Assembly (NCBI GenBank): GCA_038239305.1
Contig: JBBSEW010000012.1
Span: 5,071-69,070 of the forward strand
Source: JALYUA01 sp038239305
Lineage (GTDB): Bacteria; Acidobacteriota; Thermoanaerobaculia; UBA5066; Gp7-AA6
Length of the DNA stretch: 64,000 nt
Direction: 5' to 3'
Both the position numbers and the translations under genes were made by a program. The notes under the pieces are model-generated. The model did no database searches. It worked only from the letters and a program-made list of their open reading frames with translations, and was not told the DNA's origin. Below, one piece after another: positions 16,451 to 24,629 of this stretch; position 1 is the stretch's first letter; the number at the start of each line of letters is the position of its first letter.

Positions 16451-19400
16451 CGTTGTTTCCTTTCCGGCAGCGAGACGGTCGCGACCGACGAATTTCCGGA
16501 GTTGATCACGTACAGCATACGGGTTTTTCGATCGAGGGCGAGGCCGCCCGGGCGTGAAAAAGGCCGGCCCGCATCGTCGGCGAGAATCCGTCGAACAGTG
16601 CGGCCCTCCGGACTGACCTCGAGCAGAGCGTTCCCGGGAGGATCCGAGACGTACAACGTCTCGTCGGAGTCGACGGCGAGATGCGGCTCGGCCGCCTGAG
16701 CCCACGCAGGGACGGGCCACGAAGCCAGGAACCTTCCGTCGGAAGCGAGCACCTGGATCCGGTGGTTACCCGTGTCGGCGACGTAGATTTTTCCGGACGG
16801 ACCGGCGGCGATCCCGATCGGATCCTGAAATTCCCCCGACCCCGAGCCCTTTTTTCCAAAGGCGCGCCCGCCGGTGAGATCCGGGTCAAATCGGACCAGG
16901 CGCCCGTTTCCCGTGTCGGCCACCCACACCTGGCCGTCCCCGCCGACGGCGACGCCGCGAGGACCATACAGATCGCCGGCGAATGCCTTGCGCTCCCCGC
17001 GGAGGTCGAAGGACTCGACCCGGCCGTTCCAGGTGTCGGCAACGTAGATCCGGTCGCCCGCCGTGGCGAGGCCGCAGAGCTCGTTGAACCCATGGGGTCC
17101 GTTCCCGCGGCCGCCCCAGCCGCCGAGAGAGCCGCCGGCCGCGTCGAAAACGTCCAGTTGCGAGTGCCCGAAGTCCGCGATCCACACGCGGCCCGACGTG
17201 TCGATCGCCGCTCCCCGGGGCTCCCGCATGCGCCCCCAGGGCGGGACGTCCGCGAGCGGCTTCTGAAGAACCTCCGGAGGCCGGTCCGGCTCGCTCGCCG
17301 GCGCTCCGGCATCGGGCGCCGGTCCCGGGAGCTCCTCGTGGCGCGGGAGGAGGACATCTTCCGAGTCTCCCCCGACGACGCGATAGATCGTCACCTCGGA
17401 ATTCTCGTAAGCGACGCGGAAGAGCTCTTTCGTGGACCCGAATTTCGCGAGCCCCGCCGCAGGATAAGTCCGGCGCTCGAGCCCCCCGACGTAGACATAT
17501 CCAACGTGATACCGGCGGAGAAGACTCTCCACGCCGGGCTCCCGGGTCGAGGAGTAAATGTCCCGGACGGCATCTTTGCGCGCCTCGATCTCGGCGGGCG
17601 GGTTGCCGCGCTGCTGGACGTGGTAATCCCAGCCGAGCACGGTAGGAAGGCCCGTGAGCATCGAGATGCGGCCGAATTCCTGGTAGGAGGGTCCCTGCGC
17701 TTCCAGGATCACGGGAGTCCCCTGCACGGATTGCCGCAGGTAGAGCACGGCGCGGTACTCCCCCGGGTGCCAGCGCTCCCGATAAGCCAGCCCGTCCAGC
17801 GACAGCGGCCCCGCCTTCACGCCGTCCGGAAGGCTGGGGCGGTTACGCGTGACAACCCCTCGGGCGCCGGACACGGTCGTGAAAAGCGCGGCGGCCACGA
17901 GAATCACAAAGACGGCCCGGAGGAGCAGGGGCCAGGTGCCGAGGGCACCGCGCTTGTCCGACCGCCGAAAAACGAGCACCGCCGTCGCGACGGCGAAGAG
18001 CAGCCACGCCTCGAGGTACAGCTTGAAGAAAGTGTTCATCCGGTCGAAGATGAAAATGCGCTGGGTGAAGACGATGAGGAAGAACGCCGTCGCCACGAGC
18101 CCGCAGGCGAGGCGGTCCTCCGGCGCGTTCTCGAAAGCGACGATCGCGAAGAGGAACATCGCGATAGCGGCCACGCACAACACATCGGGCGCGCGGAATC
18201 CCAGCACGGCGAGACCGGCGGCGGCGAGGAGACCGATGACGAGCGCCAGCCGGGGCCGGGCGGTGCGCGCGCCCAGCTGTCGTGTCGCGGTCACGAGCCA
18301 CCACGCCATCGCGAGGAAAAGGAAGAGGCCGAAGTGCGTGAGGATGTCGACTCCGAGTGCCCCCGGCTCGGTGTTCCTTCCATGGCCGGGGGCGCCGCCT
18401 CCCCGGATCCACAGGGGCAGAACGAGAAGCACGCCCGTCGCGGCCGCCACCACGAGAGCAAAAAGAGCGCGCACAAATCCCCGCACGGACCGCCGCTCCG
18501 GCGCGAGCGCCGCCGCGCACGCGATGAGAACGACGAGTCCCGCCAGAAACGGAACGTCCCACGCGTTCGTCAGCGCCTGGGCCGCGGCCGCCGCGCCGAA
18601 CACGGCCGCCATCCCGATCCGGGCCAGCGGGCGCGAGGCGCCATCCGCGAACCGGCGCACGAGCGAGAGCGCGCAGGTCATGACGAGCAGGAAGATCGGG
18701 ATCGAGAAGACGTGCGCGTGGAGGTCGGCGAACGTGAAGCTCCAGAACGGGTACTCATTAATGGTGTCGCGGATGACGCGCGAGGTTGCCCAGAAGTAAT
18801 GCCAGTCGAGGTGTCGCGCCTCGTGCCGGGCGGGCTGCGTGATGAGCCACTCCCGCAGGCCGGCGAGGTTGCCCAGAATGGCGACGAACGCGGCGCACGC
18901 GAAGCCGGCGCGGCGCGTGCCGGCCCAGTTGCGTCCCAGCGAGAAGGCGGCGGCGATCGTCATGCCTCCGAGAAGCCCGAACGCGAGGTTGAAGGTGAAT
19001 CGCGTGGAGAGGCCCGTCAGCATCGTGAGCAGCGCCACCATCTCGTGCCCGAACGTATAGTAGCCGAGCGGCGCGCCGGCGAACCACGGGTCGGATGCCG
19101 GCAGCGTCGGCGTTCGCACGAGGATGTTCAGGATGGAAAAATCCATCGGCTTCTCGCCCCAGTAAATCTCCGGGTTGAGCGCGCGCATGCCCGCGAACAG
19201 GATGAACCCCGCCGCAAAGGCGATCTCGTGAGTGATCAGGATCCGGAAGTGGGACCGCCAGAATCCATAGATCTCGCGGCCCCGCTTCGCGAGCACGACG
19301 GCCGACAGGATCGCGAGGCACAGGACGCTCGCGAGCGCTGCGCCCCGGCCGTTGGCCACCACGCGCCCCTGCACGAGGACAGTCAGGGAGTACGTCGCGA

Positions 19401-21417
19401 TGACGAGGCCCGTGATCCGCGCCACACCGGCGCCCCGGTCCCGCAGGTTCGAGAAAATCACCGAGACGAGCGGCAGCGCGAGGAGCCCGAGGAACGCGGA
19501 GGCGAGATAGAAGAGGATCGCGCTCGACCAGGAATCGCCGCCCCCCTCGAGGCGGGACGTCGTGCTCTCCACGTTCGGTCCGCGCGACGGCACGATCGAG
19601 CGCGACACTTTGCGTTGCGGCCGCGGCGCTTTCTCCCATTCCCAGATCGTCGGCGGTGTCGTCGGGATGGCGGCGCGGAGGATGGAACGCGCGCGCGCTT
19701 CCGAATACAACGCGGTCTTGCGGAAGAGAAGAACGCGCGGATGGTCGTAGACGGTGAAGGCTTCCTCGGACCGGTCATCCGGGATGTGGAGCGGACCGAG
19801 AGAAGGGTAGGAGGTGAAATCCGCCACCCGTTCGAAGCCGAGCCGCCCGTCGAAGAGCGCCCGGTAATAGGCCGTCGTCATCGGATACACGGTCGGTATG
19901 CGCGTGACGGTTCCGTAAACGCGGTTGCTCGTCACCATGATCGCGTCGCACGCGCGGAAATTTCCGAGGATCGTCTCGATCTTGTCCGCGTTGTCGGGTC
20001 CCCATAATTCGAGCGCGGGGCCTGCATAGGCGCCGGAATCGTAGTTAGGAGCAGGAAACGGGAGGCCGTCGTCCCAGGTTTCGCCCGCGATGCGCGTGCC
20101 TGGCGGGAGGTGCTGATAGATCCACTCCGAAGCTGTGTGACGCGTGACCGGATGCCGGTAGATCGACGCGAACGCGACCCCGGCCAAAACGGTACCGGAG
20201 ACCACGATCGCCGGAAGGGCGCGGACGAAGCGGCTCTCGTGCCGGCGCTCGGCGAGTTCCACGAGCCAGAGCCCCGCCAGCACGGCGAGCGGCGCGTAGG
20301 ACGGGTAGAAATAGCGTATCGACTTCGCCAGTGTGAGCCCGTGGTAGGCCCAGACGAACGCGATATAGGCGAGTAGAGGCAGGGCGGCACGCCGTTCGCG
20401 ACGCCACCCTCTGATTCCGAAGGCAATGGCCCCGCCGGCGGCGGCGAGCGCGAAGAACGGGGCCGCTCCCCACAGCGCGAAGTTTTCGATCGGAAAGAGG
20501 ATCGTTCTTCCGGCCCACTGCAAAGCCGGCGGAAATCCGGCGACGCTACTCGAAAGCGCCATGAGCCCCTTGATGTCTCGGATGTACCGGGGGTCGAGGC
20601 GCCACCCGAGAAAAACATATGGGAGGGTCACGCGAATTGTGCCGAGCGCGACGGCCGCCGCAGCCCCGAATCCGAGGACGATTCGCAACACGGCCTTCCG
20701 AAGACGTCCTGGTCCCGCCCGGGCCGATTCCATTGCATCGACGAGAATTGCCACACCGAGCGGGGCGAGCAGCGCGAGCGCGGTGATTTTGCATGCCGTC
20801 GCGAGGCCGAGAGCTACTCCGGTCGCGGCAAGACTCTTCCAGGAGGAACGGCCCCGCGCAATTCGAATACATCCGAGCAGAGTCGCCGCGACGAACGTCG
20901 TGAGGAAGCTGTCGACTGTCCAGAAATGAGAAAGCTGGATCGCGAGTGGACAGAACGCGAGAAGCGCCGCGGCGACGAGTCCCGCGGATCGTCCTCCCAG
21001 CCGCCGCGCAATGCCATAGACGAGCCAGACCGTAACGATGTCGAAGAGTCCCGAGAGGAATCGTCCGACGAGATACGAGCCGTCATAGCCTTTTTTTCCC
21101 ACGACCGAGCCCAGAAGCTTCGTGAGGACCATCGGCAGCGAGCCGTACACGAAAGAGTCGTGCTGCCGGTTGTACGGGTTCAGCGGAGAGGCCGCGGAAT
21201 CGAAGTACTCCCGAACCGTTTTAGGGAACGCGATGTGCTCTTCGACCATGGAGATGAATCGCTCGTCGGGGTGAAGGTGATGACCCTGATCCCAGTGAAG
21301 CCCCGTCCAGCGGAGAATTCCGCCGGCGGCGAGGATAGCCAGCAGGAGCAGCCTCGGGGCGGCTCGGCTCGAGCGTTCGGGGCGGCCCGGCGGGAATGAC
21401 GCGGAGGTGAGGCTCAA
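16447..21417 (-). CDS. Triple fusion: GT39-like, DUF2298 (YYY) and NHL propeller
   Basis: 1656 residues from TTG 21417, which overlaps the FkbM stop (TTGA); the frame is open further upstream but only as antisense shadow of FkbM. Domain 1 (to about 600): GT-C enzyme with DQGHHLHPDERFISM, the DE motif after helix 1. Domain 2 (about 625-1330): DUF2298/TIGR03662 YYY membrane protein (PMDFSILNILVRTPTLPASDPWFAG, PLGYYTFGHE, FTFADLHAHVFSIP). Domain 3 (about 1390-1656): NHL propeller (VWIADFGHSQLDVFDAAGGS, IYVADTGNHRIQVLASDG). Each part is complete. Family function of DUF2298 is unknown. The arrangement suggests one glycan-handling machine tethered to a binding propeller. Confidence 0.9.
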   Translation of the reverse strand: MSLTSASFPPGRPERSSRAAPRLLLLAILAAGGILRWTGLHWDQGHHLHPDERFISMVEEHIAFPKTVREYFDSAASPLNPYNRQHDSFVYGSLPMVLTKLLGSVVGKKGYDGSYLVGRFLSGLFDIVTVWLVYGIARRLGGRSAGLVAAALLAFCPLAIQLSHFWTVDSFLTTFVAATLLGCIRIARGRSSWKSLAATGVALGLATACKITALALLAPLGVAILVDAMESARAGPGRLRKAVLRIVLGFGAAAAVALGTIRVTLPYVFLGWRLDPRYIRDIKGLMALSSSVAGFPPALQWAGRTILFPIENFALWGAAPFFALAAAGGAIAFGIRGWRRERRAALPLLAYIAFVWAYHGLTLAKSIRYFYPSYAPLAVLAGLWLVELAERRHESRFVRALPAIVVSGTVLAGVAFASIYRHPVTRHTASEWIYQHLPPGTRIAGETWDDGLPFPAPNYDSGAYAGPALELWGPDNADKIETILGNFRACDAIMVTSNRVYGTVTRIPTVYPMTTAYYRALFDGRLGFERVADFTSYPSLGPLHIPDDRSEEAFTVYDHPRVLLFRKTALYSEARARSILRAAIPTTPPTIWEWEKAPRPQRKVSRSIVPSRGPNVESTTSRLEGGGDSWSSAILFYLASAFLGLLALPLVSVIFSNLRDRGAGVARITGLVIATYSLTVLVQGRVVANGRGAALASVLCLAILSAVVLAKRGREIYGFWRSHFRILITHEIAFAAGFILFAGMRALNPEIYWGEKPMDFSILNILVRTPTLPASDPWFAGAPLGYYTFGHEMVALLTMLTGLSTRFTFNLAFGLLGGMTIAAAFSLGRNWAGTRRAGFACAAFVAILGNLAGLREWLITQPARHEARHLDWHYFWATSRVIRDTINEYPFWSFTFADLHAHVFSIPIFLLVMTCALSLVRRFADGASRPLARIGMAAVFGAAAAAQALTNAWDVPFLAGLVVLIACAAALAPERRSVRGFVRALFALVVAAATGVLLVLPLWIRGGGAPGHGRNTEPGALGVDILTHFGLFLFLAMAWWLVTATRQLGARTARPRLALVIGLLAAAGLAVLGFRAPDVLCVAAIAMFLFAIVAFENAPEDRLACGLVATAFFLIVFTQRIFIFDRMNTFFKLYLEAWLLFAVATAVLVFRRSDKRGALGTWPLLLRAVFVILVAAALFTTVSGARGVVTRNRPSLPDGVKAGPLSLDGLAYRERWHPGEYRAVLYLRQSVQGTPVILEAQGPSYQEFGRISMLTGLPTVLGWDYHVQQRGNPPAEIEARKDAVRDIYSSTREPGVESLLRRYHVGYVYVGGLERRTYPAAGLAKFGSTKELFRVAYENSEVTIYRVVGGDSEDVLLPRHEELPGPAPDAGAPASEPDRPPEVLQKPLADVPPWGRMREPRGAAIDTSGRVWIADFGHSQLDVFDAAGGSLGGWGGRGNGPHGFNELCGLATAGDRIYVADTWNGRVESFDLRGERKAFAGDLYGPRGVAVGGDGQVWVADTGNGRLVRFDPDLTGGRAFGKKGSGSGEFQDPIGIAAGPSGKIYVADTGNHRIQVLASDGRFLASWPVPAWAQAAEPHLAVDSDETLYVSDPPGNALLEVSPEGRTVRRILADDAGRPFSRPGGLALDRKTRMLYVINSGNSSVATVSLPERKQR

Positions 21418-22280
21418 GCCGGGCGGCGCCGATTCGCGGCGAAGAGAAAGCCCAGATAGGCGTGGGCGGGGTTCGGACGAACGGTCGTCTCGAACCCGTG
21501 AGCTTCGAGGAAGGCGACGAGGTCTGGATGGGAAAAGGCGGTTACGCCGTCGTGGTACTCCATCGCGATGTGACGGATTCTGCTGATCGCCTCGTCCCCG
21601 GCCTGGAGCAGGATCTCGTACTCCCCGCCTTCGCAGTCGATCTTCAAGAAATCGCAAACCGTAATCGCACTTCTTTCGAAGAGTTGCGCGAGAGTGACGG
21701 CGGGCACGGCCACGCCCGCCTGTGCCGTGTCGCTTCTCGCCGTGCGGTGTTGCCCTTCGATCCCGTTCGATGTCGATAGCCGGAGCTCGTCGCTGCTCCC
21801 CGACACCGCTTCCGGAAACGGAACGACGTTCGTGAGTCCGTTCAGATCCAGGTTCTCCTGCATCAGATCGAAAGACTCCCGAAACGGCTCGAACGCGTAG
21901 ATACGGCATTTCGGTCCCCGAAGCGCGACCGAGATGGCGAAGTCGCCTGCGCCGGCTCCGATGTCCACCACCGTCCATCCGTCCTGCACTGCCGTCGCGC
22001 CGCGCTCGTAGTCATGGTCGATGCAGGTTTCCTTGATGATCCAGACATCCATGCGGCTTCGGACCCGGTATCGGCCGCCGTCCCGCAGCTCGACCGTGAA
22101 GGGTTTCGGCAGGGGAACTCCGAGAAACAGGGCGAGTACCCTGGGCCAGTTGCGGATCCGCAGAAGAAGGGAGGGAACCGAGCCGAGGTAGTAGGCCCAG
22201 CGCGACAGGAAGAGAGCTCGCTCCGCGGCGTCGAACGGCTCAGATGTCCGGTCCGATGTTTTGGGGGATGTCGTCGGCAT
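21414..22280 (-). CDS. FkbM-family methyltransferase
   Basis: 288 residues. The SAM-binding glycine loop is VVDIGAGAGDFAISVAL (about residue 95) and the FkbM signature VCDFLKIDCEGGEYEILL lies at about 205. FkbM enzymes O-methylate sugars or other small moieties, so this one may decorate the glycan made by the neighbouring enzymes. The N-terminal 60 residues (ERALFLSRWAYYLGSVPSLLLRIRNWPRVLALFLG) are hydrophobic and could be peripheral to the membrane. It starts 12 bases after the epimerase gene and its TGA overlaps the TTG start of the giant fusion. Confidence 0.9.
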   Translation of the reverse strand: MPTTSPKTSDRTSEPFDAAERALFLSRWAYYLGSVPSLLLRIRNWPRVLALFLGVPLPKPFTVELRDGGRYRVRSRMDVWIIKETCIDHDYERGATAVQDGWTVVDIGAGAGDFAISVALRGPKCRIYAFEPFRESFDLMQENLDLNGLTNVVPFPEAVSGSSDELRLSTSNGIEGQHRTARSDTAQAGVAVPAVTLAQLFERSAITVCDFLKIDCEGGEYEILLQAGDEAISRIRHIAMEYHDGVTAFSHPDLVAFLEAHGFETTVRPNPAHAYLGFLFAANRRRPA

Positions 22281-22292
22281 CGAGGGGGACGG

Positions 22293-23372
22293 CTAGACCG
22301 CCGAAACGGTCAGGCCTTTGCGAGTCAGAAACCCCGCGATCTCGGCTCGGTTGGCGGCGATCCAGTCGAGCAACCGGTCGACTCCTTGTGCGGGAGCCAC
22401 CTGAGGAGTCCAGTCGAGCTCGCGGCGCGCGCGGGTGATGTCGCAGTAGAAAACTTTCTGGTCTCCGAGCCGCGAGGCGGCTTCCGCCACCGGAATCGTC
22501 CGACCCAGGCGCTCCTCCAGATGACGTATCAACTCTCGGAGGGACATCCGAAAATCCGGACCGCCCCCGATGTTGAAGGCTTTGCCCGCCACCGTATTCT
22601 TGTGAGTAAGGGCCGCGAGATAGGCATCGACGAGATCGTCCGCCCACAGAAGGTCGCGGACCTGATGGCCATCACCGAAGATCGTCATGGGAAGCCGAAA
22701 GACGGCGGCCAACGCGAACCAGGCCACCCAGCCCTGGTCTTCCTCGCCAAACTGGCGCTCCCCGTAGATGCAGGATTGTCGAAACGCGACGGTCGGAATT
22801 CCAAACGTGCGGTGGTAGTCAACCACGTACTGGTCGGCGGCGCCCTTCGAGCAGCCGTATGGAGATTCGAACGATAGCTGCTCATCTTCTGAAATGCCAT
22901 CGGGTCGGTTCTCGAGATCCCAACGTCCGTCCCGAATCACTTCTCCGGCGGTCAGATGACCGTACACCTTGTTCGTGGAGGCGTAGATCACGAGGGGTGC
23001 GCCGGCGGGATTTCTTCCGTGGCGAGCACGAACCGCTTCGAGGACCCGGAAAGTCCCGACCGCGTTCGCCTCCCAGTCCGCCTGGGGGTCGACTATCGAG
23101 GTGGTAACGGCGACCTGTCCGGCGAGGTGCAGAACTGCATCAAATGGCTCTTCCAGAACAGCGGCCAGTTCGGCCGTGTTTCGCACGTCCCCCTGGATGA
23201 AACGCGCCGTCGGCGCCACGCGCGCAAGCCAGTCACGGTTGAGAGCGGCGGCTGAGCGAGAAAGGTTGTCGAAAAGAACGACGTCGTGCTGCAGCGCTGT
23301 AAGACGGCGGGCGGCATTGGAGCCTATGAAGCCCGTACCCCCGGTGATCAGAAATCGCTTGCGAGCCGCCAT
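22293..23372 (-). CDS. NAD-dependent epimerase/dehydratase, CDP-paratose 2-epimerase-like
   Basis: 359 residues, extended SDR. NAD-binding TGGTGFIG at 10-17, catalytic YGCSK (Tyr172, Lys176), and the substrate region FRQSCIYGERQFGEEDQGWVAWF followed by GDGHQVRDLLWADDLVDAY, a pattern typical of CDP-paratose 2-epimerase (RfbE/Tyv) relatives. It would provide an epimerised nucleotide sugar to the GT4 encoded just upstream. The frame runs on upstream as a shadow of that gene; ATG 23372 is chosen because it places the Rossmann loop at residue 10. Precise sugar substrate is not predictable. Confidence 0.88.
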   Translation of the reverse strand: MAARKRFLITGGTGFIGSNAARRLTALQHDVVLFDNLSRSAAALNRDWLARVAPTARFIQGDVRNTAELAAVLEEPFDAVLHLAGQVAVTTSIVDPQADWEANAVGTFRVLEAVRARHGRNPAGAPLVIYASTNKVYGHLTAGEVIRDGRWDLENRPDGISEDEQLSFESPYGCSKGAADQYVVDYHRTFGIPTVAFRQSCIYGERQFGEEDQGWVAWFALAAVFRLPMTIFGDGHQVRDLLWADDLVDAYLAALTHKNTVAGKAFNIGGGPDFRMSLRELIRHLEERLGRTIPVAEAASRLGDQKVFYCDITRARRELDWTPQVAPAQGVDRLLDWIAANRAEIAGFLTRKGLTVSAV

Positions 23373-23416
23373 CTCTTCGATTCTACCGCGCGAAAGCCGG
23401 ATCCGCGGGCTTGCCG

Positions 23417-24619
23417 TCAGGGACCGCCATCTTGAATTGCCGCCGTGTAAACGCCCTCGTACTCGGAACTTGTCCGGTCCATGGAGAACGCCCGCCGGAC
23501 ATCGGCGTGGGGCCGGCGATAACGCTCGGGCGAGGCGAGGACCTGGAGGATCTTCCCGGCGAGGTCGCCGGCGTTCCCGACCCGGGCGATCTCGCCCATG
23601 CCTGTCATGCGAACTGCCTGTCGAACGCCGGGTAGGTTGGAGGCCACGGACGGGACGCCGCAGAGCATAGCCTCGACCTGGCAGAGGCCGAACGACTCCG
23701 TGGAGTTGATCGAGGGAAGCACCAGGACGTCGGCAAACGAGAAGAGCTCCGCGACTCGGTCGGGAGGAACGAGCCCGGTGGCCGTGAGTCCCGAGCCCGG
23801 ATCGGCGAGGAGGGGCGAAAGGCGCGCGCCCACGGTCTCTCCCGGCACGGCGTCCTTTTCTCCCGCCAGCACGAGCGCGGCCTCCGGGTATTTTTTCCGC
23901 ACAGCCTCGAAGGCCGAGAGGAGCACGGGCAGCCCCTTTTCCTCGGCGAATCGCCCGAGGAAGAGGAGGACCGGCGAACCGCGGACGCCGAAATGTCTCT
24001 TCGCGTCCGCCGGTCGAAGCGCGCTCGGGATCGGATCCGGGACCGGAGGAAGAATCCACGTCACGCGCTCGGGTCTCTCGGCCAGCGACTCCGTGTGGCG
24101 CGCGTAGTCTTCCGTGTACGTGACGACCTTCGACGCCCGGTCGAGCGCGAAGTTCTGTGACGCCCGCGCGACGGATTCGACCAGGCTCTGGAAGACTCCT
24201 GGAGGAGTGTGCAGATCGCAGTGGTACGTGACGACGACGGGAACAGCGGAGGCGGCCGCGAGCGCGGCGAGAGGAGCCGCCGAGGCGAGAGGTACGTGGA
24301 GGTGAAGAACGTCCGCGCGCTTAAGCTCGCGGCCAGCCGCCATCAGCAACGCCGGGGAAACCAGAGCCTTGCCAAGCCGGGCGAGCACACGGGCGCGTAC
24401 AATCCGGAGTCCCTGAACTTCCTCCTCGGCAGGCAAATCCGCCCGATGCCGGTGTGTCAGCACGGTGATCGCATGTCCGCGATCGGTGAGCGCCCGGCCG
24501 AGCCTTTCGACATACATCGACAGACCCGACACGTAAGGACGGTAGTAGTCGAGCGCCATGAGAATCCGCAAACGAGACTCGGGCCGGATGAGCGAGGGCG
24601 GGCCTGATTCGGAACGCAT
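23417..24619 (-). CDS. GT4-family glycosyltransferase
   Basis: 400 residues, GT-B fold. N-terminal acceptor domain with DYYRPYVSGLSMYVERLGRAL; C-terminal donor domain with LFLGRFAEEKGLPVLLSAFE and the EX7E motif (ESFGLCQVEAMLCGVPSVAS). These are the standard marks of GT4 enzymes that use nucleotide-diphospho sugars in the cytoplasm. It lies 10 bases after the DUF2298 gene and 44 bases before the epimerase, so it belongs to the same minus-strand block and probably works on a lipid-linked glycan. Confidence 0.92.
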   Translation of the reverse strand: MRSESGPPSLIRPESRLRILMALDYYRPYVSGLSMYVERLGRALTDRGHAITVLTHRHRADLPAEEEVQGLRIVRARVLARLGKALVSPALLMAAGRELKRADVLHLHVPLASAAPLAALAAASAVPVVVTYHCDLHTPPGVFQSLVESVARASQNFALDRASKVVTYTEDYARHTESLAERPERVTWILPPVPDPIPSALRPADAKRHFGVRGSPVLLFLGRFAEEKGLPVLLSAFEAVRKKYPEAALVLAGEKDAVPGETVGARLSPLLADPGSGLTATGLVPPDRVAELFSFADVLVLPSINSTESFGLCQVEAMLCGVPSVASNLPGVRQAVRMTGMGEIARVGNAGDLAGKILQVLASPERYRRPHADVRRAFSMDRTSSEYEGVYTAAIQDGGP

Positions 24620-24629
24620 GCGGCCGAAT

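Noticed and set aside
16681..20007. 1108-codon plus-strand open frame
   Set aside because: Antisense to the giant fusion, with no recognisable domain and abnormal composition; the minus-strand frame has clear membrane helices and NHL blades.
21418..21978. N-terminal extension of the giant fusion
   Set aside because: The frame is open, but it lies fully inside FkbM on the same strand in another frame and has no motif; TTG 21417 forms a TTGA overlap typical of this region.
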